The notes: generated by a model from the letters alone, not told the origin. Shown: positions 22,101 to 30,650, counted from the first letter of the stretch. The stretch: 64,000 bases of DNA from Arenicola marina (GCA_964019135.1 OZ025257.1:12489971-12553970); one strand, 5' to 3'. Numbers and translations are program-made.

Positions 22101-24525
22101 CCATGGCACTGGGGTCTATAGGTTCGTAGCTATAGCACATCCCCATGGCACTGGGGTCTATAGGTTCGTAGCTATAGCACATCCCCATGGCACTGGGGTC
22201 TATAGGTCCGTAGCTATAGGACATCCCCATGGCACTGGCCTCTATAGGTTCTCAGCCTCACTGACGATCTCTCCCGGAATGACCGTGATGATTTTTTCCA
22301 TGTTACGTACACAAGCACGACGATAAGGCTCCAGGCATGGCTGATCGGGTTTCACCAGCAGGGCCGAGAAAAAGTGTCGTTATAGAGGATGTTTTGACAT
22401 GTACTAGTAAGAAAAGGCTTAAAGTTACCAAATAAATTCTTGAAAAAAATTGTTGTGTTTACGGACGCGGGGCCGATTTGCCAAATGAAATATAGCAGAA
22501 GTTAAAATGGGGACTGGTAGGAAAGCTGAATGCATTTTGGGATCGCAGATTTCATTCTAAATGAACCAATTACAAATATGCTATTATAAATAATAAAATA
22601 TTCCATATGGGATATGTAATATAGCATATAGATAACAATCAATTGTAGAAGTTGGCCATTATACAAATACCAAATGATCGAAGATTAGTTCTCTCGACAG
22701 ATATAGACATCGTAGTTTTACATACATGATCGAAATAATGAAGTTTTACCTATCGGAATGCGGCATCAATGACAACACATTGGGGTTATACCAGTTACTA
22801 ACCCCGTTATATCATATATAGATATGTAATACACACCTGTGCTATGCACCCCCCCACCCCCCACCCTCTCCCTCCATATACCCAATTGCCGACATATTGC
22901 ACCTACTCGCTCGATCGCCCTGTGCGCTGACTTGGTGAATCGCTTATTTCGCTCTTGACACCGGGTGACACTGACAAAGACACAGCATCAGGGGTAACTT
23001 ATACGTAAAAAACAAGATTGATTTGGCCCCCTGCTGATACCTATATATTTGTAGTTGATAGTTTCTTTGGTATGTTATACGCCAGCGTGGCCCCATAGCT
23101 TCCTGCTCTCAACATGTGAAGGGAAGGCGTCTTGGGAACAAAAGCGTGATTTCAATTTGAGTTGGTGTATTTATGGATTGACAAAAACATCAAATTTATG
23201 TCTGTATCTGACTGGAATATATTGGTAAATTCTTTGAAATATCATGCTTAAAAACACATTACTTTGCTATCGTAACACTGGATGGTATACAGCTTTGGAC
23301 GCTTTAATTCTTTCTCCTTATCAGATTTTTTAGTGATAACAAAGTAATTTCCGGGTTGCCGCTGGTTGTCTGAGGGCTGATATCACGCGGCGCTATAGAA
23401 CGAGGGTTCCACATTTATCTGATCCACAGTGTGGGATTTATCTCTGATATTTCATCTCAAATGTCACACGAGTGGGTGACAGCTAGGGGACTTTAGTACT
23501 GTGGTGAGGCACTGTCCAGGGAGACATTTCTCGCCATGGGGACTTGGAATTGTCGGAGATCTAGCCGACCGAAGGCGCTACAAGTTGATTTGTATTATAG
23601 ATCAGTCGTCTTTAGTAATAAAATAATATTTGGAGAGATCCCCGTTAAAAATAAAATACCGATTCTGATCTCCAAATAATAATGAAATTTATCCTTTAAT
23701 GAAGCAGTAGGAACAAAGGGTGCGTCATAATTTAAAATGGCCACAAAAGAACCACATTTTGGCCCACAAATATCACCTAGGCCACACGGAAAACTCCCAA
23801 TGCCTCCCGCACAGATTCAAACTTGATAATGGCCGGGGAGGAGGAGGGGGGTGGGGGGGGGGGGGTGAGGTTAAAAGGGGGTTCCTTCGGTGCGAATGAC
23901 ACAGTCCCCTTAGAAATTTCAACCTGTTTTCATCGGATGTAGTTTCTTGCCTTTTTGATAAGAAAACCCCGTGGCGTCGGGGGGTTGGGGGGGGGGGGTG
24001 CAAATTGGATTCATTTGCTTTAAGAATAGGGATTATCTTACATTTATTAAGCATAAACGTCCCACCGTTTTCAAAAATGGCTGACAATATTATCCTTCGC
24101 CTGAAGCTTGAATTACAAGTTCTCTCACTCCCAGCGCAATTCAGATGGTGTTTGCATTTAGTGCCAGGGTGAGAGAGGTTGGTGGCGGGCCCGAAGTGGG
24201 GTGGGGGTGTATCCTGGTAGGTACGGTTGGCCACGGGACCAGTTTTACATTTTACATGATTGAGTAAGTAGTTCTGAGCAAGCGGTTAGTTTTCTCTGCA
24301 ACGGTTGTGATCTATGACTATCAGTCTCTATAGAAAACAACGCCCCGCTGTTGGTGGCAAGCAAGTCAGAAGCATCGTAGCGAGGGTGATTGATGTAAAA
24401 GTATACTAAAAACTGACTAAGAAACAGAGTTTTTAAAGACGGTTATAGTTGGTGAGCTTACCTTGAAGGACCAGGTTGTATATGAGGACGTGTCGCTGCC
24501 GCCGTGGTACCCCAGCCCACGCCAT
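373..24525 (-). CDS. APCDD1: APCDD1, membrane-bound Wnt pathway inhibitor (whole gene, 4 coding exons)
   Basis: Joined exons 24525-24462, 14751-14592, 2137-1558 and 1164-373 give 531 codons plus TGA with every junction in frame and GT-AG at each intron; the human protein is 514 residues. Residues 1-30 form a signal peptide split by intron 1. Residues 37-75 match the APCDD1 N-terminal segment (ACVKQMERL, then PPDITGDW). Residues 68-268 are APCDD1 domain 1 (CEVRPGPEF, FYYSDALCRQPAYAIVARG, MGDIHTDK). Residues 269-506 are domain 2 (GSWVSNHCE, CRHPMFSIYAQG, GQRPTDG, TSFQPPL). Residues 507-526 are a C-terminal hydrophobic anchor. Family knowledge: APCDD1 is a cell-surface glycoprotein that binds WNT3A and LRP5 and dampens Wnt/beta-catenin signalling. 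Introns are 9710, 12454 and 393 bases; the two large ones carry most of the repeats in the left third of the window. No clear AATAAA was found before the window edge, so the 3' UTR may run off it. Confidence 0.95.
1165..1557 (-). other. APCDD1: APCDD1 intron 3 (short)
   Basis: 393 bases between exons 3 and 4 with GTAAGT donor and TTGACAG acceptor. No feature recognised inside it. Confidence 0.8.
1558..2137 (-). CDS. APCDD1: APCDD1 coding exon 3 (APCDD1 domain 1)
   Basis: Acceptor CTTCTCCCACCAG precedes 2137; donor CAT|GTAAGT follows 1558. Phase 2 in, phase 0 out, 193 full codons. The encoded CEVRPGPEFLVRHYSFF, FYYSDALCRQPAYAIVARG, WIVPGATEYDYHLSHV and LALHELQLMKLE blocks match vertebrate APCDD1 closely. 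The exon ends in the conserved MGDIHTDKRLRPVYRPTGFQ. A whole domain is encoded by one exon. Confidence 0.95.
2138..4324 (-). other. APCDD1: APCDD1 intron 2, part nearest exon 3
   Basis: Unique-looking AT-rich sequence with a short G-rich patch at 3145-3190. The small reading frames here have no recognisable domains. No gene or repeat recognised. Confidence 0.6.
4325..6440. repeat. Minisatellite, 28-29 bp unit, about 70 copies (APCDD1 intron 2)
   Basis: The unit is GGTATAAGGAGTGGTATGTA followed by CTGACAGGG; copies differ mainly in the G run (GGGG, GGGGG or GAGGG) and TATGTACT/TGTGTACT/TATGTTCT variants. Unit lengths of 28 and 29 are not multiples of three, yet the minus strand has no stop codon in any frame, giving spurious reading frames of 795 and 726 codons. 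A longer variant containing CATTGCCTGGGG occurs near 4433-4472 and 4681-4722 and has a counterpart at the right edge (6400-6430). Confidence 0.97.
6441..10084 (-). other. APCDD1: APCDD1 intron 2, between two minisatellites
   Basis: Mixed sequence with a poly-G run (6591-6605), poly-C tracts (6849-6880, 7875-7895), repeated GGATCC-containing patches between 7650 and 8280, and an AT dinucleotide run (9026-9047). Reading frames are short and domain-free. No gene recognised. Confidence 0.5.
10085..10330. repeat. AT-rich minisatellite, about 25 bp unit, about 10 copies
   Basis: The unit is ATATTTGTGACTCATATATA plus AATGAT/AATAAT, with CTCGTATATAAT, CATATGTAAT and CACAAATAAT variants. Two variants alternate toward the right end (22- and 25-base units). 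Confidence 0.95.
10331..13359 (-). other. APCDD1: G-rich block in APCDD1 intron 2
   Basis: From 10570 to 12850 the plus strand is strongly G-rich, with many runs of three or more G, for example 10575-10640, 10960-11150, 11970-12120, 12255-12345 and 12555-12640, and matching C-rich patches at 11210-11270 and 11640-11710. The long reading frames here are Gly/Pro/Arg-rich in both orientations and have no domain. Past 12950 the sequence is ordinary AT-rich DNA. Confidence 0.6.
13360..13545 (+). mobile_element. Degenerate tRNA-derived SINE, family A
   Basis: GAGCCGCAGATCAACATG and the 3' body (AGTTAGCCTTTATATACGTT, then GGGCCTAAAGCACCACC and TTTCGACTCATTTATTC) align with the intact copy at 56611-56797. 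The box B region is eroded (TTGATCCTGGC). Old copy. Confidence 0.6.
13546..14114 (-). other. APCDD1: APCDD1 intron 2, AT-rich stretch
   Basis: No gene, repeat or motif recognised. Confidence 0.5.
14115..14401. mobile_element. Non-autonomous TIR transposon, family Y, with 5-bp target duplication
   Basis: The ends are CAGTGGCGGATCTCGG and CTAGATCCGCCTCTG, imperfect inverted repeats. The five bases on each side are CGGTG (14110-14114 and 14402-14406), a perfect target-site duplication. The interior has poly-C tracts and repeated GGTCGCAAGTTTTTCAGAGAG / GGTCGAAAGTTTTCAGAGAG segments, also seen at 33850-33970. TIRs starting CAG with 5-8 bp duplications fit hAT-like elements; the superfamily is inference. 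Confidence 0.75.
14592..14751 (-). CDS. APCDD1: APCDD1 coding exon 2 (N-terminal segment)
   Basis: The acceptor is a pyrimidine-rich stretch ending CCCGCAG before 14751; the donor AGCAA|GTAAGT follows 14592. The exon is phase 1 in and phase 2 out, with 52 complete codons. It carries the family motif KLLPEHTQSACVKQMERLYK and VPSPPDITGDWTSS. The vertebrate protein has a comparable Cys and PP-x-I-x-G-x-W at the same place before domain 1. Confidence 0.9.
14752..16489 (-). other. APCDD1: APCDD1 intron 1, part nearest exon 2
   Basis: Ordinary sequence to 15550, then a G-rich block (15570-16040) with several poly-G runs. Domain-free reading frames only. Confidence 0.5.
16490..16640 (+). repeat. 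Dispersed repeat, copy 1
   Basis: This shares CCTGTCCCCCAACGTCCGC, GCTAGGGTGGTCCGAG, GTCGCCTCC, CGGTCGCGTCAGTC-type blocks and their order with 25762-25945. Copy 1 has a short internal duplication of GGTCCGAG; copy 2 has a G-rich insertion. Type unknown. Confidence 0.7.
16708..16872 (+). mobile_element. Non-autonomous TIR transposon, family X
   Basis: The ends CAGGGTCGGATCCAG and CTGGATCTGCCCCTG are inverted repeats. Flanks are TTTAC and TTTAT, a near-perfect 5-bp target duplication. The interior (TTTTTGGTTTTCGTATGTCA, then TTTCGGCCCTAAAAAGGGG) matches the reverse complement of the element at 52687. Confidence 0.75.
16873..20668 (-). other. APCDD1: APCDD1 intron 1, middle
   Basis: Unique-looking DNA with poly-G/poly-C tracts (17824-17837, 18307-18400, 18544-18555, 19418-19432) and a C-rich (CCCCACC)n patch at 18308-18395. 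A tRNA-like segment at 18962 is listed separately. No coding exon recognised. Confidence 0.5.
18962..19060 (+). mobile_element. Possible tRNA-derived SINE head, eroded
   Basis: TAGCCGAGTGG resembles box A. CAGATCGACAGGTCC matches the CAGATCAATAGGTCC block of family A SINEs. The expected box B is degraded (GGGGTTCCTTTC). No tail was found. Confidence 0.3.
20669..21366. repeat. Minisatellite, 41 bp unit, about 12 good copies plus diverged left edge
   Basis: The unit reads GTTTGTACCACACGGCTACC then CTGCGTACATTCACAAGGATA. From 20860 to 21366 copies are nearly identical (variants TGCGAACATT, ACAGGGATAGATT, ACAATGATAG). From 20669 to 20860 there are older copies (GGTTTATACCACAAG, GGTTTATATCACACGG) with relaxed spacing. 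Confidence 0.95.
21367..21810 (-). other. APCDD1: Spacer between two minisatellites (APCDD1 intron 1)
   Basis: Contains poly-G/poly-C tracts (21469-21478, 21498-21510, 21575-21605). No gene recognised. Confidence 0.5.
21811..22240. repeat. Minisatellite, 42 bp unit, about 10 copies
   Basis: The unit is GTAGCTATAGCACATCCCCA then TGGCACTGGGGTCTATAGGTTC. Its core CCCCATGGCACTGGGG can form a small hairpin. Because 42 is a multiple of three, one minus-strand frame stays open and reads as a repeated 14-residue peptide; it has no start context or splice support and is treated as non-coding. Confidence 0.95.
22260..22392 (-). other. Possible paralogous or cryptic APCDD1-like exon in intron 1
   Basis: One minus-strand frame reads PCLEPYRRACVRNMEKIITV then IPGEIVSE before a stop inside the neighbouring minisatellite. 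RACVRNMEKI resembles SACVKQMERL of APCDD1 exon 2, with several differences at third codon positions. A possible donor (GTCA|GTGAGG) lies at its end and a weak acceptor (CCCGATCAG) near its start, but the phase implied does not match exon 1. Could be an old exon duplication, an exon of a nested gene or chance. Confidence 0.25.
22393..24461 (-). other. APCDD1: APCDD1 intron 1, part nearest exon 1
   Basis: AT-rich unique-looking DNA with poly-G stretches at 23844-23875 and 23980-24000 and a C-rich patch at 22850-22875. No gene or repeat recognised. Confidence 0.5.
24462..24525 (-). CDS. APCDD1: APCDD1 coding exon 1 (signal peptide, first half)
   Basis: ATG at 24525 opens MAWAGVPRRQRHVLIYNLVLQ. 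The exon ends in phase 1 at a GTAAGC donor (24461-24456). Joined to exon 2 the hydrophobic run becomes HVLIYNLVLQVLVVGGL, a credible signal peptide that neither exon encodes alone. That join supports both the start codon and the splice choice. Confidence 0.85.
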
Positions 24526-24716
24526 GTTGTGGGTAATATCCCTCTCTGTGAGTCGAGGCTGTCTGGGTGAGAGGGAGGGAGGGAGACTAGACTCACTATC
24601 TCTCCTGTCTCTGTCAATCAGGGACTGTTGTCAGTCGCCGGGAGCTGGCTGTCAGCGCTGCTGCAATCACCTCTCAATCACGGAAGGACGTTCCTCGCCA
24701 CCCGCTGCCAGTCAGC

Positions 24717-24722
24717 TATATA
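24717..24722 (-). promoter_or_regulatory. Candidate TATA element of APCDD1
   Basis: The minus strand reads AGTATATAGCTGAC. Transcription from about 30 bases downstream would give a 5' leader of roughly 160 bases before the ATG at 24525. Position and sequence fit a core promoter, but no cap-site data are available. Confidence 0.4.
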
Positions 24723-25099
24723 CTCTCTGTCTGTGTATCTGTCGCGCATCAGATTCTTAGGATGGCCCTGCGCCCGTCTTTCACACGCGTTTTGACAAAA
24801 ACCTACACACTTTTCTCTATCCACACAGAACTAGTATATGTAATAACAGGTGACGGACTGAGAACCAAAATATTAAGCTGCCAGAAAAATATCCATTGTG
24901 TCTCCCCCACGGACAATTAGCGTGGTACGATAATAGCTTGAGGGTGGACGAGGTAACGAGGCGGGGGGTGGGATGGATCTGCTGGGTGGCAGCAGGGTGT
25001 TTATCCTGTTACCGCTGTAAGTAGCTGGTTGACAAAGGGTATTGTCTCGCGCGGGTGTGGAACTCTCGCGAGATCGGCCGATATCACGCGTTTACCGGC

Positions 25100-25550
25100 G
25101 CCAATGAGCTGCCCGTGACGTCACAGATCGGTGTAGTTATTGGTAATTATCGCCCATCGCTTATTAGCGACCAATGTGTGTGTGTGACACCCACATGTAT
25201 CGGGTGGCGACTATTCCGTGCTACACCCGGCCGTGACAAACAGCCAATGGGCGTTTAGACTCTGTGCGTCACCTGCAACAAACAGCCAATGAGAGTGTGT
25301 ATCGCCTGCAATGCACTTTCTATGACCGGTGTATGAACCAACTGTAACACACAATCCAGTACGACGCTCTACAAGTCCCAGATGAGGTAGTCGATGTTAT
25401 TTGTCACTGCTGCTTTTTGTCCTTGTCGTCAATGCCAAGCCCTATGGATCAGTGCCATTACGTAAGAAATCTCATCAGCTTAGTTGTTAAAGCCTTTCAT
25501 TGACGCCGCTGTGACGTCACTATCATTCCTTGCAGCGCCCCGTGACGTCA
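25100..25550. promoter_or_regulatory. CRE and CCAAT motif cluster upstream of APCDD1
   Basis: Three perfect palindromic CREs (TGACGTCA) lie at 25116-25123, 25512-25519 and 25543-25550. CCAAT motifs lie near 25101, 25171, 25244 and 25286, two of them in nearly identical CAGCCAAT contexts. This is 400-830 bases upstream of the candidate TATA element. It reads as a proximal regulatory region; whether it serves APCDD1 or a divergent transcript is unknown. Confidence 0.4.
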
Positions 25551-25761
25551 TTTGCTGCTGGTTTCAGAGCTTTTGTGATGCCTGTTTCAGTGCAAAGCGT
25601 TCCTTGTTCCGTGTCGCCATTTGCAGCTATTGGTCTGAATTGGCCGCGACGCAATAGCTGCCGTGATCGCAAAAACCCGGGTGAGAATGAAAACCAGCGG
25701 GCACACAGCCACGAGGGGTGGTCGGTGGTGGGGGGGGGGGGGGGAGTGTTGGATCTTCCCG

Positions 25762-25945
25762 TCCTGTCCCCCAACGTCCGCGGACGGCTAGGGTGGTCCG
25801 AGTAGATCGTCTGCCTTGGGAGGGGGTGGGGGGGGGGGGGGCGGTGGAGCAGGGAAGCGGTGATGCGGCGGGGTCTCCCACTGAGATTTGTCGCCTCCGA
25901 TTCCCGGTCGCGTCAGTCAAGATGCTGACGTCTCGACACCGACTG
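25762..25945 (+). repeat. Dispersed repeat, copy 2
   Basis: Same orientation and block order as 16490-16640: CCTGTCCCCCAACGTCCGCG, GGCTAGGGTGGTCCGAGTAG, TCGTCTGCCTTGGGAG, then TTTGTCGCCTCCGATTCC and GGTCGCGTCAGTCAAGA. It has an extra G-rich segment of about 45 bases in the middle. Confidence 0.7.
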
Positions 25946-26439
25946 ACTGACACCGAGACTGACACTGAAACCGACAACAAAATCCACCGACCGTCCTCGT
26001 TGGGATCTACATCGACCTCCGGTGCCGATGCCACCCGCAAGTGACTATGTTTGTATGGGATGACGGCTAGCCCAGCTGGAGCGGACGACTCCAAAAAGGT
26101 TCGTCGGTTGGTCCTCCGCTGGTCTCAGCGGTGAGAGTGAGTTGCCCTGCCCTGCGAGGGGGTGGTCGACAGGTGTTAAAACGGCGAGCTGCCGGCCCCG
26201 CGGCCACTGGCGGCTGCCTACATGGGGAGGGTGGTCGTGGCTGTAGGCCGGCTCGGCGGTGGTTGGTTGGCTGGCTGCAGGTCTGGCCCTCAGACTCTAC
26301 TCGCTAGGTCGTTCGCTGGCTTTTGCTGGCAGGGGGCATCACAGAAGAGCCGCCAGCGCCCCAACAGTCTCCGTTTATTTATCACTCTAACTGCTGTCAA
26401 ACTTTGCTGCGATCACCTGGGAGAGAGGGTGGTGGGGCG

Positions 26440-28620
26440 GGGAGCGGAGCCCGAGAGACGGCCGGGCGGGGTGTCCTCACCCTCTCCGGCGGGGGGCGGA
26501 GCCAGAGGGACGGCCGGGCGGGGTGTCTTCACCATCTCCGGCGGGGGGCGGAGCCAGAGAGACGGCCGGGCGGGGTTTCTTCACCCTCTCCGGCGGGGGG
26601 CGGAGCCAGAGAGACGACCGGGCGGGGTGTCCACATCCTCTCCGGCGGGGGGCCGAGCCAGAGAGACGGCAGGGCGTGGTCGCCTCACGTTCTCCGGCGG
26701 GGGGCGGAGCCAGAGAGACGGCCGGGCGGGGTGTCTTCACCCGCTCCGGCGGGGGGCGGAGCCAGAGAGACGGCCGGGCGGGGTGTCTTCACCCTGTCCG
26801 GCGGGGGGCGGAGCCAGAGAGACGGCCGGGCGGGGTGTCCACATCCTCTCCGGCGGGGGGCGGAGCCAGAGAGACGGCAGGGCGTGGTCGCCTCACGCTC
26901 TCCGGCGGGGGGCGGAGCCAGAGAGACGGCCGGGCGGGGTGTCTTCACCCTCTCCGGCGGGGGGCGGAGCCAGAGAGACGGCCGGGCGGGGTGTCCTCAT
27001 CCTCTCCGGCGGGGGGCGGAGCCAGAGAGACGGCAGGGCGTGGTCGCCTCACGCTCTCTGGCGGGGGGCGGAGCCAGAGAGACGGCCGGGCGGGGTGTCC
27101 TCACCCTCTCCGGCGGGGGGCCGAGCCAGAAAGACGGCCGGGCGGGGTGGCCTCACCATCTCCGGCGTGGGGCGGAGCCAAAGAGACGGCCGGGCGGGGT
27201 GGCCTCACCCTCTCCGGCGGGGGGTGGAGCCAGAGAGACGACCGGGCGGGGTGTCCTCATCCTCTCCGGCGGGGGGCGGAGCCAGAGAGACGGCAGGGCG
27301 TGGTCGCCTAACGCTCTCCGACGGGGGGCGGAGCCAGAGAGACGGCCGGGCGGGGTGTCCTCACCCTCTCCGGCAGGGGGCGGAGCCAGCGAGACGGCCG
27401 GGCGGGGTGGCCTCACCCTCTCCGGTGGGAGGCGGAGCCAGCGAAACTGCCAGGCGGGGTGTCCTCATGCTCTCCGGCGGTGGGTGGAGCCAGAGAGGCG
27501 GCCGGGCGGGGTGGCCCCACCGTCTCCGGCGGGGGGCGGAGCCAGAGAGACGGCCGGGCGGGGTGGCCTCACCCTCTCCGGCGGAGGGTGGAGCCAGAGA
27601 GACGGCAGGGCGGGGTGGCCTCACCCTCTCCGGCGGGGGGCGGAGCCAGAGAGACTGCCAGGCGGGGTGTTCTCACCCTCTCCCGCGGGGGTGGAGCCAG
27701 AGAGGCGGCCGGGCGGGGTGGCCCCACCGTCTCCGGCGGGGGGCGGCGCCAGAGAGACGGCCGGGCGGGGTGGCCTCACCCTCTCCGGCGGGGGGCGGAG
27801 CCAGAGAGACGGCCGGGCGGGGTGGCCTCACCCTCTCCGGCGGAGGGTGGAGCCAGAGAGACGGCAGATCGGGGTGGTCTCACCCTCTCCGGCGGGGGGC
27901 GGAGCCAACGAGACGGCCAGGCTGGGTGTCCTCATGCTCTCCGGCGGTGGGCGGAGCCAGAGAGGCGGCCGGGCGGGGTGGCCCCACCGTCTCCGGCGGG
28001 GAGCGGAGCCAGAGAGACGGCCGGGCGGGGTGGGCTCACCCTCTCCGGCGGGGGGTGGAGCCAGAGAGGCGGCCGGGCGGGGTGGCCCCACCGTCTCCGG
28101 CTGGGGGCGGAGCCAGAGAGACGGCCGGGCGGGGTGGCCTCACCCTCTCCGGCGGGGGGTGGAGCCAGAGAGATGGCCGGGCGGGGTCGCCTCACCCTCT
28201 CCGGCGAGGGGCGGAGCCAGAGAGAGGGCGGATGGCAGGGCGGGGTGGCCTCACCCTCTCCGGCGGGGGGTGGAGCCAGAGAGATGGCCGGGCGGGGTCG
28301 CCTCACCCTCTCCGGCTGGGGGCGGAGCCAGAGAGACGGCCGGGCGGGGTGGCCTCACCCTCTCCGGCGGGGGGCGGAGCCACAGAGACGGCGGGGCGGG
28401 GTGTCCTCACCCTCTCCGGCGGGGGACGGCGCCAGAGAGACGGCCGGGCGGGGTCGCCTCACCCTCTTTGGCGGAGGGCAGAGCCAGAGATACGGCAGGC
28501 CGGGGTGTCCTCACCCTCTCTGGCGGGGGGCGGCGCCAGAGAGCCGGCAGGGTGGGGTGTCCTCACCTTCTCCGGCTGGGCGGAGCGTCCTCAACCTGTC
28601 CGGCGGTGGGCTGAGCCTGC
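26440..28620. repeat. GC-rich minisatellite, 52 bp unit, about 42 copies
   Basis: The unit contains CGGCGGGGGGCGGAGCCAGA, GAGACGGCCGGGCGGGGTGT and CCTCACCCTCTC. It is very CpG-rich, with GGGGCGGAGCC in nearly every copy. Copies vary at a few fixed points (GTGTCC/GTGGCC, GACGGCC/GGCGGCC, CCTCACC/CCCCACC), and variants cluster: GTGTCC types to the left, GTGGCC types to the right. Degenerate units continue to about 28960. Reading frames of up to 818 codons on the plus strand are artefacts of the stop-free repeat. Confidence 0.97.
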
Positions 28621-30548
28621 GGGACGACGAAAGCGGGGCGTCCCTACCCTACCCGGCGGTTGGCAGAGCGAAGCCTGAGAGACAGCGGAAAGTAGGGCGG
28701 GATGTCCTCACCTTATCCGGTGGTGTGGGGAGCCTGAGAGAAGGCGGACGACGAGGCAGCGAGTCCTCAACTGATCCGTCGGTGGGCGGAGCCTGAGAGG
28801 CGGCGGAGGCGGGGCGTCTTTACCCTACCCGGCGGTGGGCAGAACGTCACAGACAGCGTGGCGGGGATTTCACCCTAACCGGTGGGGGGCGGAGCCTAGG
28901 AGACGAAGAGCGAAGAGGCGAGGTGTCCTCACCATATACGGGGGTGGGCAGAGCCTATTATTGAAGGCTGACAGTGTCATAATGTTTGATGCATGTATTG
29001 ATTAGCTACATGTTTCTGAATCAACCACCATGATTTATTCGCATAATGAAATATAATTCAAGTTATATATTCTGAACATTTTGAAATACTTGTGCATTTG
29101 CTCAGACTGTGTTTTAAAATAATTGTATGAATGACAAACCACTAAACATTATTATAATTATCCTTGTTTTAAACGTGTACTTTGATATTGATACAGGTGG
29201 GGTGGTGTTTGCGAGATAAACCTCAATGCATAAAAAAAGACATCCCCCCCCCTCCCTAGGGCGGCCAACTAACCACACTGCGCTCTTCTCCACATCGCCT
29301 GCAGCTGGGTTTTTTTCACATGGAAATAAACCAATGTTATTTTTTGCCTACACGCATCATTGAAAGTGCCTTCTGTAGGTACTCCGGGACAATCCGTGCC
29401 ACCGTCCACCCCCGTCCACCCGGAGTTTCCTGCCCATCAGGCAGGGATTTGCGCTTGTACATGTCCACACTGCGACCCTGTTCAGGCCGAACATACGGGT
29501 TACTCATACCGGTACCGGGCGATCAACAGACGACTTTTGACGAATGAGACCTTTCACCTGTTACGAGGGCGGCTGGGGGTTATGGTTGGATGGGGCTAGT
29601 GAGGGGAAGGCAAGGTGTGGGCTCAGATGGGAGTGACCCAAGACACCTGTATTTTCGCCGGTTAAGGTGAGCTCTTAGACATGCGTTTCTTACTTCTGCG
29701 TACGAGCATGTTTACTCTTCGAATTATGTCCATTGGTATTTATAATTATTTTTTTTAAGTGGTCAACGTATCAGCTGAGGACACTGACGGATACAGGGTG
29801 CCCCCCCCCCCCCCCATTCTTCCAGAATCAGCGATTCGCCCTTGGTGCAAGTGGTAAATTTCGCCCAAAATTAGGTACTTAATACTTGATAGGCTTTCGT
29901 TCAGACCGAAATGGTCGATCATTTTTTCATAATGCGACTCCATCGATTGGCTGACCTCGTAATGGCAAACTAGGTCAAGGGAATAGCGCACCTGGCGAGC
30001 CGATCTGAACTAGATTCGCACACCGTATTTTGACGCGTAATTCCGTATTTTCGCACTTATTGTTTACACTATTATTGCAAGAGCTCGCGCCTAATGCGTT
30101 CTCACGTGGGGAGTAGGGGTGGTCAGCACTCCTGTGCCAACAATGCGCCAGTTGTTGGAGTGTAGCCTTTAACGCCTCAGGGCATACACCCTTTTAAGAC
30201 GGCAGGCGTTAAAGTGATTTGTGAGCCCCGACCCCCGTCCACCCCATAAGGCCCAAGACAAACATAGGACTGACCCGTTGGGTCCTACACACACGAATAC
30301 GTGGAAGGGGGAGGGGGTGAATAGAGAGGGGAGAGGAGGAGCTGTGCCTAATACTGAAAAGCGGCTCAAGCCTCTTGGGGGGAGGAGAAGAAATATATCG
30401 CTTTTCAGATCTAAGCGTGGGTATGGAAAGCCATTCCTCGGCATAAAGAGAGGCAGAAGGGCTTTGGAATACTCGGACAAGTCTGCACGTGTGTTAAACA
30501 GGTGCACGTCTGTTATTGCCTCACTAGGCTAAGTATGCCTCGCTATCT

Positions 30549-30650
30549 AGTAATATATATATCTATATCTATATATATACATTGATATATATATATACAT
30601 TGATATATATATATACATTGATATATATATATGCATTTATATATATCTAC
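30549..30650. repeat. AT microsatellite with 18-bp periodicity
   Basis: Alternating TA runs punctuated by ACATTGATATATATATAT, repeated four to five times. Confidence 0.9.

Larger units (their letters stand above)
24726..26439. other. Upstream region of APCDD1 to the GC-rich minisatellite
   Basis: This holds the CRE/CCAAT cluster (25100-25550) and copy 2 of the dispersed repeat (25762-25945), listed separately. Poly-G runs at 25730-25745 and 25826-25842. The GACACCGAGACTGACACTG-like patch at 25940-25980 is a short degenerate tandem repeat. No exon recognised. Confidence 0.5.

Noticed and set aside
21943-22230. 95-codon frame with a 14-residue repeat (SAMGMCYSYEPIDP)
   Set aside because: It is the open frame of a 42-bp minisatellite in an intron; no signal for translation.
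26222-28796. Plus-strand open frames of up to 818 codons in the GC-rich array
   Set aside because: They are products of a 52-bp stop-free repeat; several overlapping frames are equally open and none resembles a protein family.
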